Notes: a model not told the origin generated them from the sequence alone. Positions 35,859 to 45,380 are shown, counted from the stretch's first letter. The stretch: 64,000 bases of DNA from Sphingorhabdus sp. (GCF_029865925.1 NZ_JARXAI010000060.1:1-64000), one strand, 5' to 3'. Numbers and translations are program-made.

Positions 35859-37594
35859 TATTGCTCTCCCTTCGCCTTTCGCAATAAAGGCATCAGTTCA
35901 GATACATCAACATCGCGCTTCATGTCAGGTATAATTCCCATCAATGGCCCAATCCGTGTAATTGTCTTACGGACAACGGGCGCAGCGGTATAACCGGCGG
36001 TCCGCTGAAAGCTTGAGGCTTCCGTACCCTGAGGTTCGTCGAGCATCGCAAGCACCACATAACGCGGGTTATCCATCGGGAATGCAGAGGCAAAGGTGGA
36101 GACGACCAGATTGCGGCTATAGCCGCCAACGCCTGGCTTTTCCGCAGAACCCGTCTTGCCGCCAACGCGGTATCCCAGTGCATCGGCTTGGCTGCCCGTT
36201 CCGTCAACGACGATCATGCGCATCAATTGCCGCATCCGTGCACTGGTTGCCGCGGTAAAGACCCGCTTACCAGGAATCTTGGCATCGGCTTTCGTCTTGA
36301 ACATTGTGGCCGGACGATAAATGCCACCATTGACCATCGCGGCATACGCACTCGCCAAATGCATTGGCGTAACCGCGATGCCGTGCCCGAACCCTACAGT
36401 CATATTGGTCAGTCGGCCCCAGGTCTTGGGATATAGCGGCATAGATTTTTCTGCCAGTTCGATATCCGGACGCGCGTTAAAATGCATTGCACGCAACATC
36501 GCGTCCATGCGGACAGCACCCAATTGGTCAGCAATTTGCGCCGTCACAATGTTAGAACTGTGGATGAGCGCCTCTGGTGTATTGATCCAGCGGTTTAATG
36601 GGTGCGAATCCCGTATTTTAAACTTTCCAACTTGAAGCGGCTTGGTGGCGTCATACCGAACGGAAAGGTCGCGCACCGTTCCCGCGTCCAAAGCAGCGGC
36701 AACGGTGAGCGGCTTAAAGGTAGAGCCGAGTTCATATACCCGGTTCGTTACGTTGTTAGTCTGCCGCGAAATAGGATAGCGACCGTCAGTGATCGTCTGG
36801 CCAAGATCGGGGATATTAGCAAAGGACGGCCGGTTCGGGTTGAACGAAGGCAATGTTGCCATGGCTACCACTTCGCCCGTTTGCACATCCAATACGACCC
36901 CGGCAGCACCCTTGGCGGCCGTAGCGGTCATGCCCGACGCCAGTTCGCTCTCCAACGCTGCTTGAACTCGGACGTCCAAGGCAAGGTTCAAAGGGCTCCC
37001 ACGCTTGGCCGGGTCACGCAGATAATTGTTCATTACCCGCTCCATGCCCATCGCGCCTTTGCCGTCACGGTTTACGAAACCGAGGACATGGGCGGCCATG
37101 TCGTGTTGCGGATAAAGCCGTGTAGCCTCGCGCGGGAATTCAATGGCGATTTCGCCAAGATCATGGACCGCGCGGACTTGCTCCGGCAATGCGCGGTTAC
37201 GCAAGTAACTGGGCTTGTCATCGGTCAGTTTTGCATAGAATTCAGCCGCTGGCGTATCCGGAAAAATTGCTGCCAACTGTGTTGCCAATTGCTTGCGGTC
37301 GCCAAGGATGTCGGCAGGCTTCAACCAAATGGCATAGCCATAAATGCTGCGCGCCAGAGGAATGCCGTTACGGTCAACAATATCACCGCGATCTGGCACA
37401 TAGTCTGTGCTGGTCGCACCGTAAGCGCGGCTGCTTTCGAATAAAGCCAAAGTCGCAAGCCGCCCAATGAGCAACGCAACGAACATACCAAATGCAACCA
37501 GCAGAATAAGCATCCGCCAGAACCCATGGGCCGCAAAAGGCGGGGGGTTAACGCCGCTTTTCCGAGTTGTCGTGCGGGCGATTTGCGGAATCAT
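35858..37594 (-). CDS. ftsI: Penicillin-binding protein 3 / FtsI transpeptidase
   Basis: YELGSTFKPLTVAAALDAG (SxxK), SSN motif (HSSNIVTAQIA), GGKTGSAEKPGVGGY (KTG). Confidence 0.96.
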   Translation of the reverse strand: MIPQIARTTTRKSGVNPPPFAAHGFWRMLILLVAFGMFVALLIGRLATLALFESSRAYGATSTDYVPDRGDIVDRNGIPLARSIYGYAIWLKPADILGDRKQLATQLAAIFPDTPAAEFYAKLTDDKPSYLRNRALPEQVRAVHDLGEIAIEFPREATRLYPQHDMAAHVLGFVNRDGKGAMGMERVMNNYLRDPAKRGSPLNLALDVRVQAALESELASGMTATAAKGAAGVVLDVQTGEVVAMATLPSFNPNRPSFANIPDLGQTITDGRYPISRQTNNVTNRVYELGSTFKPLTVAAALDAGTVRDLSVRYDATKPLQVGKFKIRDSHPLNRWINTPEALIHSSNIVTAQIADQLGAVRMDAMLRAMHFNARPDIELAEKSMPLYPKTWGRLTNMTVGFGHGIAVTPMHLASAYAAMVNGGIYRPATMFKTKADAKIPGKRVFTAATSARMRQLMRMIVVDGTGSQADALGYRVGGKTGSAEKPGVGGYSRNLVVSTFASAFPMDNPRYVVLAMLDEPQGTEASSFQRTAGYTAAPVVRKTITRIGPLMGIIPDMKRDVDVSELMPLLRKAKGEQ

Positions 37595-38187
37595 TACCGG
37601 CGGCGTTCGTTAGCGGCCTTAGCCGAAATATCCCGCATGAAGTCGTCGGACAAAAGCTTTTCGTCCATCCGCGCCAGCCGCTCGGTCCGCGTCTGCTCAA
37701 CCTTCGGTGCCGCAGGCTTAGGTGCGGCGCGCTTTACCGGCTCGGCAAAGATCGGCGCCGCAACGGCGGTGGCAATTTCGGTGGATTTTTTAACAACTGC
37801 CTCAATTGTTGGCGCTGGATTGGCTTGGTTCGCGCTTGGCGCAGCGTCAATGTCGGCCGAAGCCATCATCACTGGCTTGGTCGCCTGCAGATCACCCGTC
37901 AGTTCCGCAAGTGCAGCCTCACCGCTAACGAACTGGTTGGCCATTGGTGGTTGATAACCGTACAAAAGCTCGTTCCACTCCTCCAGCTGCTGCAGACTAG
38001 CGCGCGTGCGGATTTCGGCTTGAAGGAAGCTGATTTCACGCTTTGTTTCGAGTATGTTGCGATCAACAGCGACCAGATTGCTGTGCATCGCGGCAACGTT
38101 CAACGACAATGGGTATAACAGGATTGCAACCATGAACACCAAAGCCAGCCAGCCTATATTCTGAAGTCTTTTCATGGCGAGACTCAT
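37594..38187 (-). CDS. FtsL-like single-pass membrane protein
   Basis: Short TM protein with N-terminal TM and coiled-coil [37 protein letters not shown]; position between rsmH and ftsI is typical of ftsL. Confidence 0.7.
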   Translation of the reverse strand: MSLAMKRLQNIGWLALVFMVAILLYPLSLNVAAMHSNLVAVDRNILETKREISFLQAEIRTRASLQQLEEWNELLYGYQPPMANQFVSGEAALAELTGDLQATKPVMMASADIDAAPSANQANPAPTIEAVVKKSTEIATAVAAPIFAEPVKRAAPKPAAPKVEQTRTERLARMDEKLLSDDFMRDISAKAANERRR

Positions 38188-39140
38188 GCTGCCAGTCCTC
38201 CTATTGCCCATGCGGGTGCGTGTGTGCGGGTTGCGGAACGTAATGTTGCTGAACGTGACCGTGGATTACGGGCCAACTCGGCGTCCGATGGCCGGACCGC
38301 TTTATCAGCTTTGTCGAAAGTGGGCGCAGGACCGTCATTACCAACCATTGGCACGTGCCGTGACCCTGCGGCTTCTGCGCCACTACGACGGCGCAAGAAT
38401 TGCTTTACGATGCGATCTTCAAGGCTGTGAAAGGTAACGACAGCCAGACGACCGCCGGGCTTCAACATGCGCTCTGCAGCTTCCAGCCCGTCGGTCAACT
38501 CATCCAGTTCGCGGTTTACATGAATGCGGATGGCCTGAAACGCCCGAGTTGCGGGGTCTTTCGGCGCGCCGGGCTTATGGCCAACGGCCTTGCGGACGAT
38601 TGCAGCGAGCTGCGCAGTTGTCGTGATGGGACGCGCAGCCACAATCGAACGCGCGATGCGGCGTGAACGATGCTCTTCGCCATACCGAAAGATGATGTCG
38701 GCAATGTCCGCTTCTTCAGCTTCGTTGACGAAGTCGGCAGCCGACATGCCGTCCTGACCCATGCGCATATCGAGCGGGCCGTCCTTCTGGAAGGAAAAGC
38801 CGCGCTCTGCGCGATCAAGCTGCATCGACGACACGCCAATGTCGAGCACAACGCCATCGACCGACATAACACCATCAGCCATCAGGACATCGTCCATGTT
38901 AGAAAAACAGGCCGAGTAAAGACGCAAAGCACCTTCACTCCGGCCTGCAAGGTCCGCACCTTCGTTAAGTGCATCGGGATCGCGGTCGAACGCATAAACG
39001 CGCGCACCGCGAGCCAGTATCGCTTGGCTGTATCCACCCGCACCAAAGGTACCATCCACGATCTCAGCGCCCGGGGTGATGGGCAGTGCGTGAATCACTT
39101 CATCCAGTAAAACTGGAATATGTGGGGCGAGCGCGCTCAT
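38184..39140 (-). CDS. rsmH: 16S rRNA (cytosine(1402)-N(4))-methyltransferase
   Basis: [75 protein letters not shown]. Confidence 0.97.
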   Translation of the reverse strand: MSALAPHIPVLLDEVIHALPITPGAEIVDGTFGAGGYSQAILARGARVYAFDRDPDALNEGADLAGRSEGALRLYSACFSNMDDVLMADGVMSVDGVVLDIGVSSMQLDRAERGFSFQKDGPLDMRMGQDGMSAADFVNEAEEADIADIIFRYGEEHRSRRIARSIVAARPITTTAQLAAIVRKAVGHKPGAPKDPATRAFQAIRIHVNRELDELTDGLEAAERMLKPGGRLAVVTFHSLEDRIVKQFLRRRSGAEAAGSRHVPMVGNDGPAPTFDKADKAVRPSDAELARNPRSRSATLRSATRTHAPAWAIGGLAA

Positions 39141-39637
39141 TTGTCGCGCTTTGCCTGGGACAGCCAATAATTTAGCTCGTCCTTAATGGAGTTGAACGCT
39201 GCAGGCGCTTCTTTGAGGAAGACATCAGGGTTCCACAGCAAGAAGTGCGTTGTCGCGCCAAAGAAGAAAGCGCGGTCGTTAATGCGACCAAAATGCTTAA
39301 GCATAGGCGAAAGCACGAAGCGGCCACTTGCCTCAAAAGCAGTTTCAAAAATCGAAGAAGCCGAAACGCCAGCCATTTCGCGGTCAAATTCGGTGCCGCG
39401 GTTAACTGCGCTTTGCCATTGCGCCTCAATGTCGGCACGCAGCTTAAGACGCTCGGACCCACCAAAGCCAATGAGGCAAGGTAAGCTGGAATGGCGGGAA
39501 ATACAGACATTGTTGCTGCCGCTCGACTGCTGGACGCTGTCACGCAGCTCGGCGGGAATGGTCGTGCGGCCCTTGGCGTCGACACTCGACACCCCCGAAC
39601 CTGCATAGACGACCAACGCTGACACTGCCTGAACCAC
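39137..39637 (-). CDS. mraZ: Transcriptional regulator MraZ
   Basis: [19 protein letters not shown] and second AbrB-like repeat [39 protein letters not shown] start at 39637. Confidence 0.9.
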   Translation of the reverse strand: MVQAVSALVVYAGSGVSSVDAKGRTTIPAELRDSVQQSSGSNNVCISRHSSLPCLIGFGGSERLKLRADIEAQWQSAVNRGTEFDREMAGVSASSIFETAFEASGRFVLSPMLKHFGRINDRAFFFGATTHFLLWNPDVFLKEAPAAFNSIKDELNYWLSQAKRDK

Positions 39638-39747
39638 CCCCCACTAAAGGGTGGAAATTACCAATCATGACGAAACACGCGTCATGCGGACGCCGTAACG
39701 ACCGATAGAATCAGGAATCCACCCCTTGAAATCATGGTCATAACAAG

Positions 39748-39783
39748 GGAATTCATGGATGAAAAGAGGGATTTTATGGGAAT
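39748..39783. promoter_or_regulatory. Candidate MraZ-type box array (phased GGGA(A/T) repeats)
   Basis: + strand GGGAA-TTCAT-GGATG-aaaaga-GGGAT-TTTAT-GGGAA: G-runs spaced about 10 bp (10/11/10), ~110-145 bp upstream of mraZ. Confidence 0.3.
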
Positions 39784-39934
39784 GCTTAATTTTTATGACA
39801 AAATTTACCGAAATTCCGTTGTTTTTATAGTTCCCCCCAAATTGCCATGCGTAATGCACCCCAATATAAGCATCCAAAATCGGCTAAATTGGCGGTCTTA
39901 CAGCGGTGAATTGCATAAAATCCTTCTGCGCCCG

Positions 39935-40762
39935 TCATTTTCCCACAAAATCCCCATTAAGCGCATTATTGGATTTCAACGCCATCAACAGCGCTTCGAC
40001 AAGAGCCAAATTGGCGAACTCGTCACCCCCGGTAAGTATCCGCATCCCCTGTCCTTCCCAAAAGGCGGCGTCTAGCATGTCAGCATCGGCAACCAACACC
40101 GCGCGGCCCGCACCAATCCGGCAATCCGCCAACAGGCCCTTGGCGGAAATACTGCAGCGCGGGCTTATTGTCCCTTTGGGAAGCCATTCGCCGGGCGTTA
40201 CGGTGCGGATATTGAAAGCGCCGATCTTGCGGATAATACGGGGGCTGTCATTGGTAATGGGCAAAACCAGCTCAAGCCCCCAATGTGTGAACAAGGGGGA
40301 GAGCAAAGATGTAAACAACGGGCGCCTCTTATCCCCCAACGGATACAGGCTGCCCCATTGCAAAGCAGGGTCCGCCAGTATCAACAGCCGACCGCCGCTC
40401 CGAACCCAATTGTCCAAGCGCACGAGTTCCGCCGGAGCAAAAGCCCTTGGCTGGGCAAGCAGGAGCAGTTGCCCGTTGCGTGGTTTCCATGTTGTCAGGT
40501 CATCGATGAGGTCAATGTCGTAACGCTGGTCAAGGCGTGCGAAAGCAGGGTGCGGCGCGGCATCTTGGGCAAGGTCAGCTTCAATGCCGCCCTCACTCCA
40601 CTGCAACGGCAATGTCGTCATGAGGGCTAGGGCCGCCTTTGGCCTATCACTTGCTGACCGCGTGAAACCAAGCCCTGCAAACAGCAGCAGGACCAATGAT
40701 ACGGCAAGCAGGACGACAACAAGCCGCCTTGTGCCCCCAAAGCGGGCAAATCTATCAGTCAC
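39935..40762 (-). CDS. GldG/ABC-type uncharacterised transport auxiliary-like membrane protein
   Basis: N-terminal TM then LQWSEGG...RYDIDLIDDLTTWKPRNGQLLLLAQPRAFAPAELVRLDNWVRSGGRLLILADPALQW; GTG start at 40762. Confidence 0.6.
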   Translation of the reverse strand: MTDRFARFGGTRRLVVVLLAVSLVLLLFAGLGFTRSASDRPKAALALMTTLPLQWSEGGIEADLAQDAAPHPAFARLDQRYDIDLIDDLTTWKPRNGQLLLLAQPRAFAPAELVRLDNWVRSGGRLLILADPALQWGSLYPLGDKRRPLFTSLLSPLFTHWGLELVLPITNDSPRIIRKIGAFNIRTVTPGEWLPKGTISPRCSISAKGLLADCRIGAGRAVLVADADMLDAAFWEGQGMRILTGGDEFANLALVEALLMALKSNNALNGDFVGK

Positions 40763-40766
40763 CAAA

Positions 40767-41060
40767 TTACCGCCGCGGCGCGGGTGCGGATTGCCGCGGC
40801 GCTGGCGCAGCTCCATTGGCAGGCTGTTCAGCGGCAGAATCCTTGGCGACCGGCGTGACGCCCAATTCAGCCAGAGGCTCAGCAGGCGTTGAGCCATTGC
40901 CTGCGGTCAATGGAGCAGCCCCTGGCATGCCGCCAGCTTGCTGGGCTGGCCTAACCCGGTCGAGAACCATGCTGGCCAGTGTCACGAACAGCAGCACGAC
41001 GACAAGACCTACGACGCCAACCTGAATACGTTGAACTGCGGATTGCCTTTGCTGGACCAT
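40767..41060 (-). CDS. Small hypothetical membrane protein with Pro/Ala-rich tail
   Basis: MVQQRQSAVQRIQVGVVGLVVVLLFVTLASMVLDRVRPAQQAGG...; one TM; followed closely by the GldG-like gene. Confidence 0.6.
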   Translation of the reverse strand: MVQQRQSAVQRIQVGVVGLVVVLLFVTLASMVLDRVRPAQQAGGMPGAAPLTAGNGSTPAEPLAELGVTPVAKDSAAEQPANGAAPAPRQSAPAPRR

Positions 41061-41090
41061 GTGCTTCCTCCTCTAAACCCGATATTGCCT

Positions 41091-42083
41091 TTAGCTGTCC
41101 ATTTGCCAAGGCATTACGGGAAGGTTTTTACTGCGCATCCATGCGGGATTATAGATGGTGGACAGATACCGAAAACCCGTGTCGCACAAGATGGTAACGA
41201 TGCGCTTGCCCGGCCCCAATTGTTTGCCCAACGCGATCGCGCCTGCCACATTGATGCCGGACGAAAGACCAAGGCAAAGCCCCTCCTCCGCCAACAAACG
41301 GCGGACCCAGACAAGGCCTTCCTCGTCCGAAATGCGGAATTGCGTATCAATCGGCGCACCATCGAGATTGGCCGTGATCCGGCCCTGCCCGATGCCTTCG
41401 GCGACTGAGTTGCCCTCGGAGCTTAATTCACCGCATGCATAATAATTATACAGCGCCGCGCCGTGCGGATCGGCCAAGGCAATGGTGACCGCCTCATCCT
41501 TCGCCTTAAGTCCAAGACCTACCCCAGCGATAGTTCCGCCTGTTCCAGCTGCGCAAATAAAGCCGTCAATGTCACCGCCCATTTGCGTCCAAATTTCCTC
41601 GGCAGTGGTTTCAATATGTGCGCGGCGGTTGGCGATATTGTCGAATTGGTTCGCCCATACCGCGTTTTCGGTTTCCTCGGCCAAGCGGCGTGAAGTGTGC
41701 ACGAAATGGCCGGGGTTCGAATATGGCGCGGCAGGAACGAGCACGAGCTCTGCACCCAAGGCACGTAGCGTGTCCTTTTTCTCCTGGCTCTGCGTTTCGG
41801 GCATGACGATGATCGTCTTATACCCAAGCGCGTTGCAGACCAGCGCGAGGCCAATGCCGGTATTGCCAGCCGTGCCTTCGACAATCGTGCCGCCCGGTTT
41901 AAGCAGCCCCTGCCGTTCGGCATCGCGTAAGATGTAGAGCGCAGCGCGGTCCTTTACCGATGCGCCGGGGTTCACATATTCGCACTTACCAAAAATATCG
42001 CATCCGGCTTCCGCGCTTGGCCCTTTAAGGCGCACCAGCGGGGTGTTTCCAATCAGATCGAGTGTCGAAGCAGTCGTGTTCAT
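41091..42083 (-). CDS. cysK: Cysteine synthase A (O-acetylserine sulfhydrylase family)
   Basis: LIGNTPLVRLKG; CEYVNPGASVKDRAALYI (PLP lysine); VEGTAGNTGIGLALVC; AAGTGGTIAGVG. Confidence 0.9.
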   Translation of the reverse strand: MNTTASTLDLIGNTPLVRLKGPSAEAGCDIFGKCEYVNPGASVKDRAALYILRDAERQGLLKPGGTIVEGTAGNTGIGLALVCNALGYKTIIVMPETQSQEKKDTLRALGAELVLVPAAPYSNPGHFVHTSRRLAEETENAVWANQFDNIANRRAHIETTAEEIWTQMGGDIDGFICAAGTGGTIAGVGLGLKAKDEAVTIALADPHGAALYNYYACGELSSEGNSVAEGIGQGRITANLDGAPIDTQFRISDEEGLVWVRRLLAEEGLCLGLSSGINVAGAIALGKQLGPGKRIVTILCDTGFRYLSTIYNPAWMRSKNLPVMPWQMDS

Positions 42084-42203
42084 ACCACAGACAGCTAGGC
42101 GCGTTCATGGGTAATCGCAAGTCGGTCTGGCCCATGCCATGCCAAAAGACAGCGTATTTGGCGCATTAAAATTAGGCAAACCGCCAAAGTTCAATTTATC
42201 TAT

Positions 42204-42218
42204 TGATATATTATATCA
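42204..42218. promoter_or_regulatory. Perfect 7-1-7 palindrome, candidate Zur/Fur-family operator
   Basis: TGATATA-T-TATATCA, AT-rich, 47 bp upstream of the TonB receptor ATG; outer ATTGAT/ATCAAT (42202-42207 / 42228-42233) also inverted. Confidence 0.45.
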
Positions 42219-42265
42219 TTACTATTAATCAATGCCCTTCTATCTCCCTTGGATGATGCCTTTTC

Positions 42266-44395
42266 ATGAAAACTGTTCCAGTTCGCGCCTTCTCCGCAAG
42301 CATCACCGCTTTATCTCTGGCTTTGGCCGCACCCGCTTATGCCGAGCAAAGCAGGCCAGATTCATCAACGACAGATACAAAGACCGATGATTTTCACAGC
42401 GCCGACGAAATTGTAGTCACCGCGCCTTATGTCGAACGGTTAGACCTTCTGTCGGGCACTTCGGCAGTGACGGGTGATATCCTCGCCGAAAAAACACGCG
42501 CGCAACTGGGCGATATTTTGGCAAGCTTGCCCGGCGTATCGGCCACCAGCTTCTCACCTGGGGCATCGCGGCCTGTCTTACGTGGTTATCAAGGCAATCG
42601 GGTCGCTGTCCTGACGGATGGTATTGGCAACATTGATGCCTCCAACACATCGGCCGATCATGCCGTTACGATCGATACGTTGACGGTTGAGCGGATTGAA
42701 GTGCTCCGCGGTCCTGCGGTTCTCCTCTTTGGCGGTCAGGCCGTTGGCGGCGCAGTCAACGCGCTCGACAAGCGCATACCGCGCGCGGTTCCCGATGAGC
42801 CTGTGCATGTCGATGCATTGGTCGCTTATGGCAGCGCGGCACGCGATTATTCGGGCGGTGCGTCCGTCGATGTGCCTGTGTCCGACCGGATCGTTGTTCA
42901 TGTCGACGGCAGCTATCGCAATACCGACGATACCCGCACGGGCGGATTTGTGCTCGCACCAAGCTTGCGTAGCGAGCTGTTCGATTTCGCAACACGGCAG
43001 GCCGGGGCGGGCAACGCCGCTGGTGCCGCGGAAACGCGCGGCATTGCCAATGAACGCGGTCGCATTCCCAACAGCGCGGTAAAGACATGGACCGCAGCGG
43101 GCGGCGCGGCCTTTATCGATGATGGCGGCAATCTGGGCGTTTCCTATAGTATCTATGATACCCATTATGGCGTCCCTGATCGCCCAGCGACGGCCTTTAC
43201 CGCACCCAGCGGCAGCATCGTTGCCACGCCCGTTACCATTAGCATGCGCCAGTATCGGGCGGACTTTCGTGGCGAAGTGAATTTGGGCGACGGACTGTTT
43301 GATAAATTACGCCTGCGCGCTGGCTACGCCGATTACACGCACACGGAATTTGAAGGTGCCGAAATCGGCACTGTGTTTATCAGCCAAGGGATAGAGGGCC
43401 GGGCTGAGCTAATTCAAAATGACCGGGGCGGCTGGCGCGGCGCGAGCGGCGTACAATATCAAACGCGCGATTTCGAAGCGATTGGCGCTGAAGCTTTTGT
43501 GCCGCCAAACAAAACACGGCAATATGGCCTTTTCAGTTTGCAGGAATATACCACCGGCAATTTGGACGCCGAAGTCGCCGTGCGTTTTGACAATGCCGAA
43601 CTGCGCTCCGACACGCTGGGCCTCGCGCGGTCATTCCAGAATGTCTCTGCCGCATTGGGCGTTGGTTACCATATTGGCGATTTGAAAATCGGGGCCAATG
43701 TTTCGCGCACCGGTCGTGCGCCAGCCATTGAGGAACTGTTTTCCAACGGGCCGCATATTGCCACCCAAGCGTATGAGATGGGCGACCCGAATTTAAAAAG
43801 CGAGCGCGCGTGGAATGGCGAACTCTATGCGCGTTACGACGCGCCCGGTGCGGCGTTGAGTGCGACCCTATACACCAACCGCTTCGACAGCTTCATTTAT
43901 GAGGCCGAAACCGGCGCAGTAGAGGACAATCTGCCCGTGTTCGCATATTTCCAAAAGGATGCCGTGGTCTGGGGTGTCGAATTTCAGGGGTCAAAACGCC
44001 TAGCGAGCTTTGGCGATATGAACCTATCGGTCGATGGCGTTGCCGATTACACCCGCTCCAAAATCTCTTCAGGTGGCGGCAATTTGCCCCGTATTCCGCC
44101 CTTGCGCCTTTTGGGCGGAGCCGAGCTTAGCGGCGGCCAAATTGACCTGCGCGGCGAAGTGGAATGGAGCGATGCGCAGACCAAGACGGCTGCATTTGAA
44201 ACGCCAGCGGCGGGTTTCACATTGGTCAATGCCTCGGCAACATGGCGGCCGTTCGGGCGGGATCAGAATGTCGCAATCATTGCCTCTGCGAATAATATTT
44301 TCGACGTTACTGGGCGGCGTTCTGCATCTTTCACCAAGGATTTCGTCCCCTTAAGCGGGTGCGATTTACGGGTGACTGCACGGGTCAGCTTTTGA
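42266..44395 (+). CDS. TonB-dependent receptor, ZnuD-like
   Basis: Signal peptide; plug domain GDILASLPGVSATSFSPGASRPVLRGYQGNRVAVLTDGIGNIDASNTSADHAVTIDTLTVERIEVLRGPAVLLFGGQAVGGAVN; C-terminal aromatic F. Confidence 0.9.
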   Translation: MKTVPVRAFSASITALSLALAAPAYAEQSRPDSSTTDTKTDDFHSADEIVVTAPYVERLDLLSGTSAVTGDILAEKTRAQLGDILASLPGVSATSFSPGASRPVLRGYQGNRVAVLTDGIGNIDASNTSADHAVTIDTLTVERIEVLRGPAVLLFGGQAVGGAVNALDKRIPRAVPDEPVHVDALVAYGSAARDYSGGASVDVPVSDRIVVHVDGSYRNTDDTRTGGFVLAPSLRSELFDFATRQAGAGNAAGAAETRGIANERGRIPNSAVKTWTAAGGAAFIDDGGNLGVSYSIYDTHYGVPDRPATAFTAPSGSIVATPVTISMRQYRADFRGEVNLGDGLFDKLRLRAGYADYTHTEFEGAEIGTVFISQGIEGRAELIQNDRGGWRGASGVQYQTRDFEAIGAEAFVPPNKTRQYGLFSLQEYTTGNLDAEVAVRFDNAELRSDTLGLARSFQNVSAALGVGYHIGDLKIGANVSRTGRAPAIEELFSNGPHIATQAYEMGDPNLKSERAWNGELYARYDAPGAALSATLYTNRFDSFIYEAETGAVEDNLPVFAYFQKDAVVWGVEFQGSKRLASFGDMNLSVDGVADYTRSKISSGGGNLPRIPPLRLLGGAELSGGQIDLRGEVEWSDAQTKTAAFETPAAGFTLVNASATWRPFGRDQNVAIIASANNIFDVTGRRSASFTKDFVPLSGCDLRVTARVSF

Positions 44396-44536
44396 TTGCT
44401 GGCGCGTGTTCATGAAAGCAGTTGCACCCCATAGTCACCGAGCGACTGCAGGACTTCAAGAATAGGGTAAGCGGAACATTTCCCACCGCCTCACGTTCTT
44501 CATAAGGGCCAATTAAGGTCAAAATTTTTGGAGAAT

Positions 44537-44662
44537 ATGATGCGAAAAATTGCAACGATCATTCTGCTTTCGGCATCTTTGCTGGCCGCAGCCTGCAACA
44601 CCGTTAAGGGCGTGGGCGAAGATATTGAATCGGTCGGCAAAGCTGGCGACCGCGCGATGTAA
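44537..44662 (+). CDS. Entericidin A/B family lipoprotein (not in the supplied ORF track)
   Basis: MMRKIATIILLSASLLAAACNTVKGVGEDIESVGKAGDRAM* (41 aa); lipobox LAAAC, entericidin core NTVKGVGEDIESVG; SD GGAG upstream; terminator downstream. Confidence 0.88.
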   Translation: MMRKIATIILLSASLLAAACNTVKGVGEDIESVGKAGDRAM

Positions 44663-44687
44663 CACTGGTAAATTGAAGTAACATAAC

Positions 44688-44716
44688 GGGCTGGAGGGAA
44701 ATCTCCGGCCCTTTTT
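44688..44716 (+). terminator. Rho-independent terminator of the entericidin gene
   Basis: GGGCTGGAG-ggaaat-CTCCGGCCC-TTTTT (one G-U pair). Confidence 0.85.
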
Positions 44717-44790
44717 GTTTGGGTTCGGTGGGTGCGTTAAGGGTGTCTTGACTTCGCTCGACACGAACGGCTTTTGTCCGTGTGGATAGC

Positions 44791-44853
44791 CTCTGCGTCC
44801 TTTGCGCCTCTGCGTGCAAAATGGACTCACGCAGAGGCGCAAAGGACACAGAG
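44791..44853. repeat. Long intergenic inverted repeat (REP/palindromic-type)
   Basis: CTCTGCGTCCTTTGCGCCTCTGCGTG (44791-44816), 11 nt loop, CACGCAGAGGCGCAAAGGACACAGAG (44828-44853): 25/26 complementary. Confidence 0.85.
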
Positions 44854-45100
44854 AGGCGAGGCAAATCCCCTCGTCATCCTGGAGACGAAGGGGGAGCTGC
44901 ACACACCTCCATCAATCCACCAATAATATCCAACACGCGCATCATTATTTCCTACAAACGTGGCGCGCAGTTTCGCATGCGGGGAAAAAAGGGGACGGCC
45001 GACGCGGAAGCGCTGGTGCTGCTTCCGGCTGATGGTGTTGGTTGATTAAGGCTCGTTTGTTCCATCAGTCTAAGACTCGGAGCCGCCTTTATCTTGGCAG

Positions 45101-45183
45101 GGCTGCTTTCCTTGGGGGTGAAGGTTCCTAAAGACCCCAAGGCCGTCCATCACAGACGGGGCGGTCTCCCGCCACACCCAGCC
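45101..45183 (-). ncRNA. Candidate structured RNA / four-way junction element
   Basis: Closing stem GGCTG(45101-45105)/CAGCC(45179-45183); P2 CCTTGGGG(45110-45117)/CCCCAAGG(45135-45142); P3 CCGTC(45143-45147)/GACGG(45155-45159); P4 GGCGG(45160-45164)/CCGCC(45169-45173), loop GAGA on the minus strand. Strand tentative. Confidence 0.35.
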
Positions 45184-45380
45184 TCTTGTGCGCTGTTCAG
45201 AGCTTGATGCAACAGGCCCTTTTTGAAGGCTGAAGCAAGCACCCTATCGCGCCGGCCGTGCCAGCGAGTTGCCCCGCCAGCGTTCCCATCATCCCGACCC
45301 ACGTTCTAGACCGCAGCCTGAATGACGCGAATCAAATAACCGATATGGTTATCTGTAGGAAAGTGTTTTTTGTGTAAATT

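Noticed and set aside
44952-45140. 62 aa minus-strand ORF (MGSLGTFTPKESSPAKIKAAPSLRL...)
   Set aside because: Overlaps the stem-rich non-coding candidate; more economical as read-through of a structured element than as a protein.
45060-45240. Possible 6S RNA, SRP RNA, tmRNA, RNase P RNA or cobalamin riboswitch
   Set aside because: None of the diagnostic core sequences I can recall for these families is present on either strand; left as an unassigned structured candidate.
45336-45352. ATAACC-gatat-GGTTAT hairpin downstream of tatC
   Set aside because: Short 6 bp stem without a T-run on the tatC strand; not convincing as a terminator.
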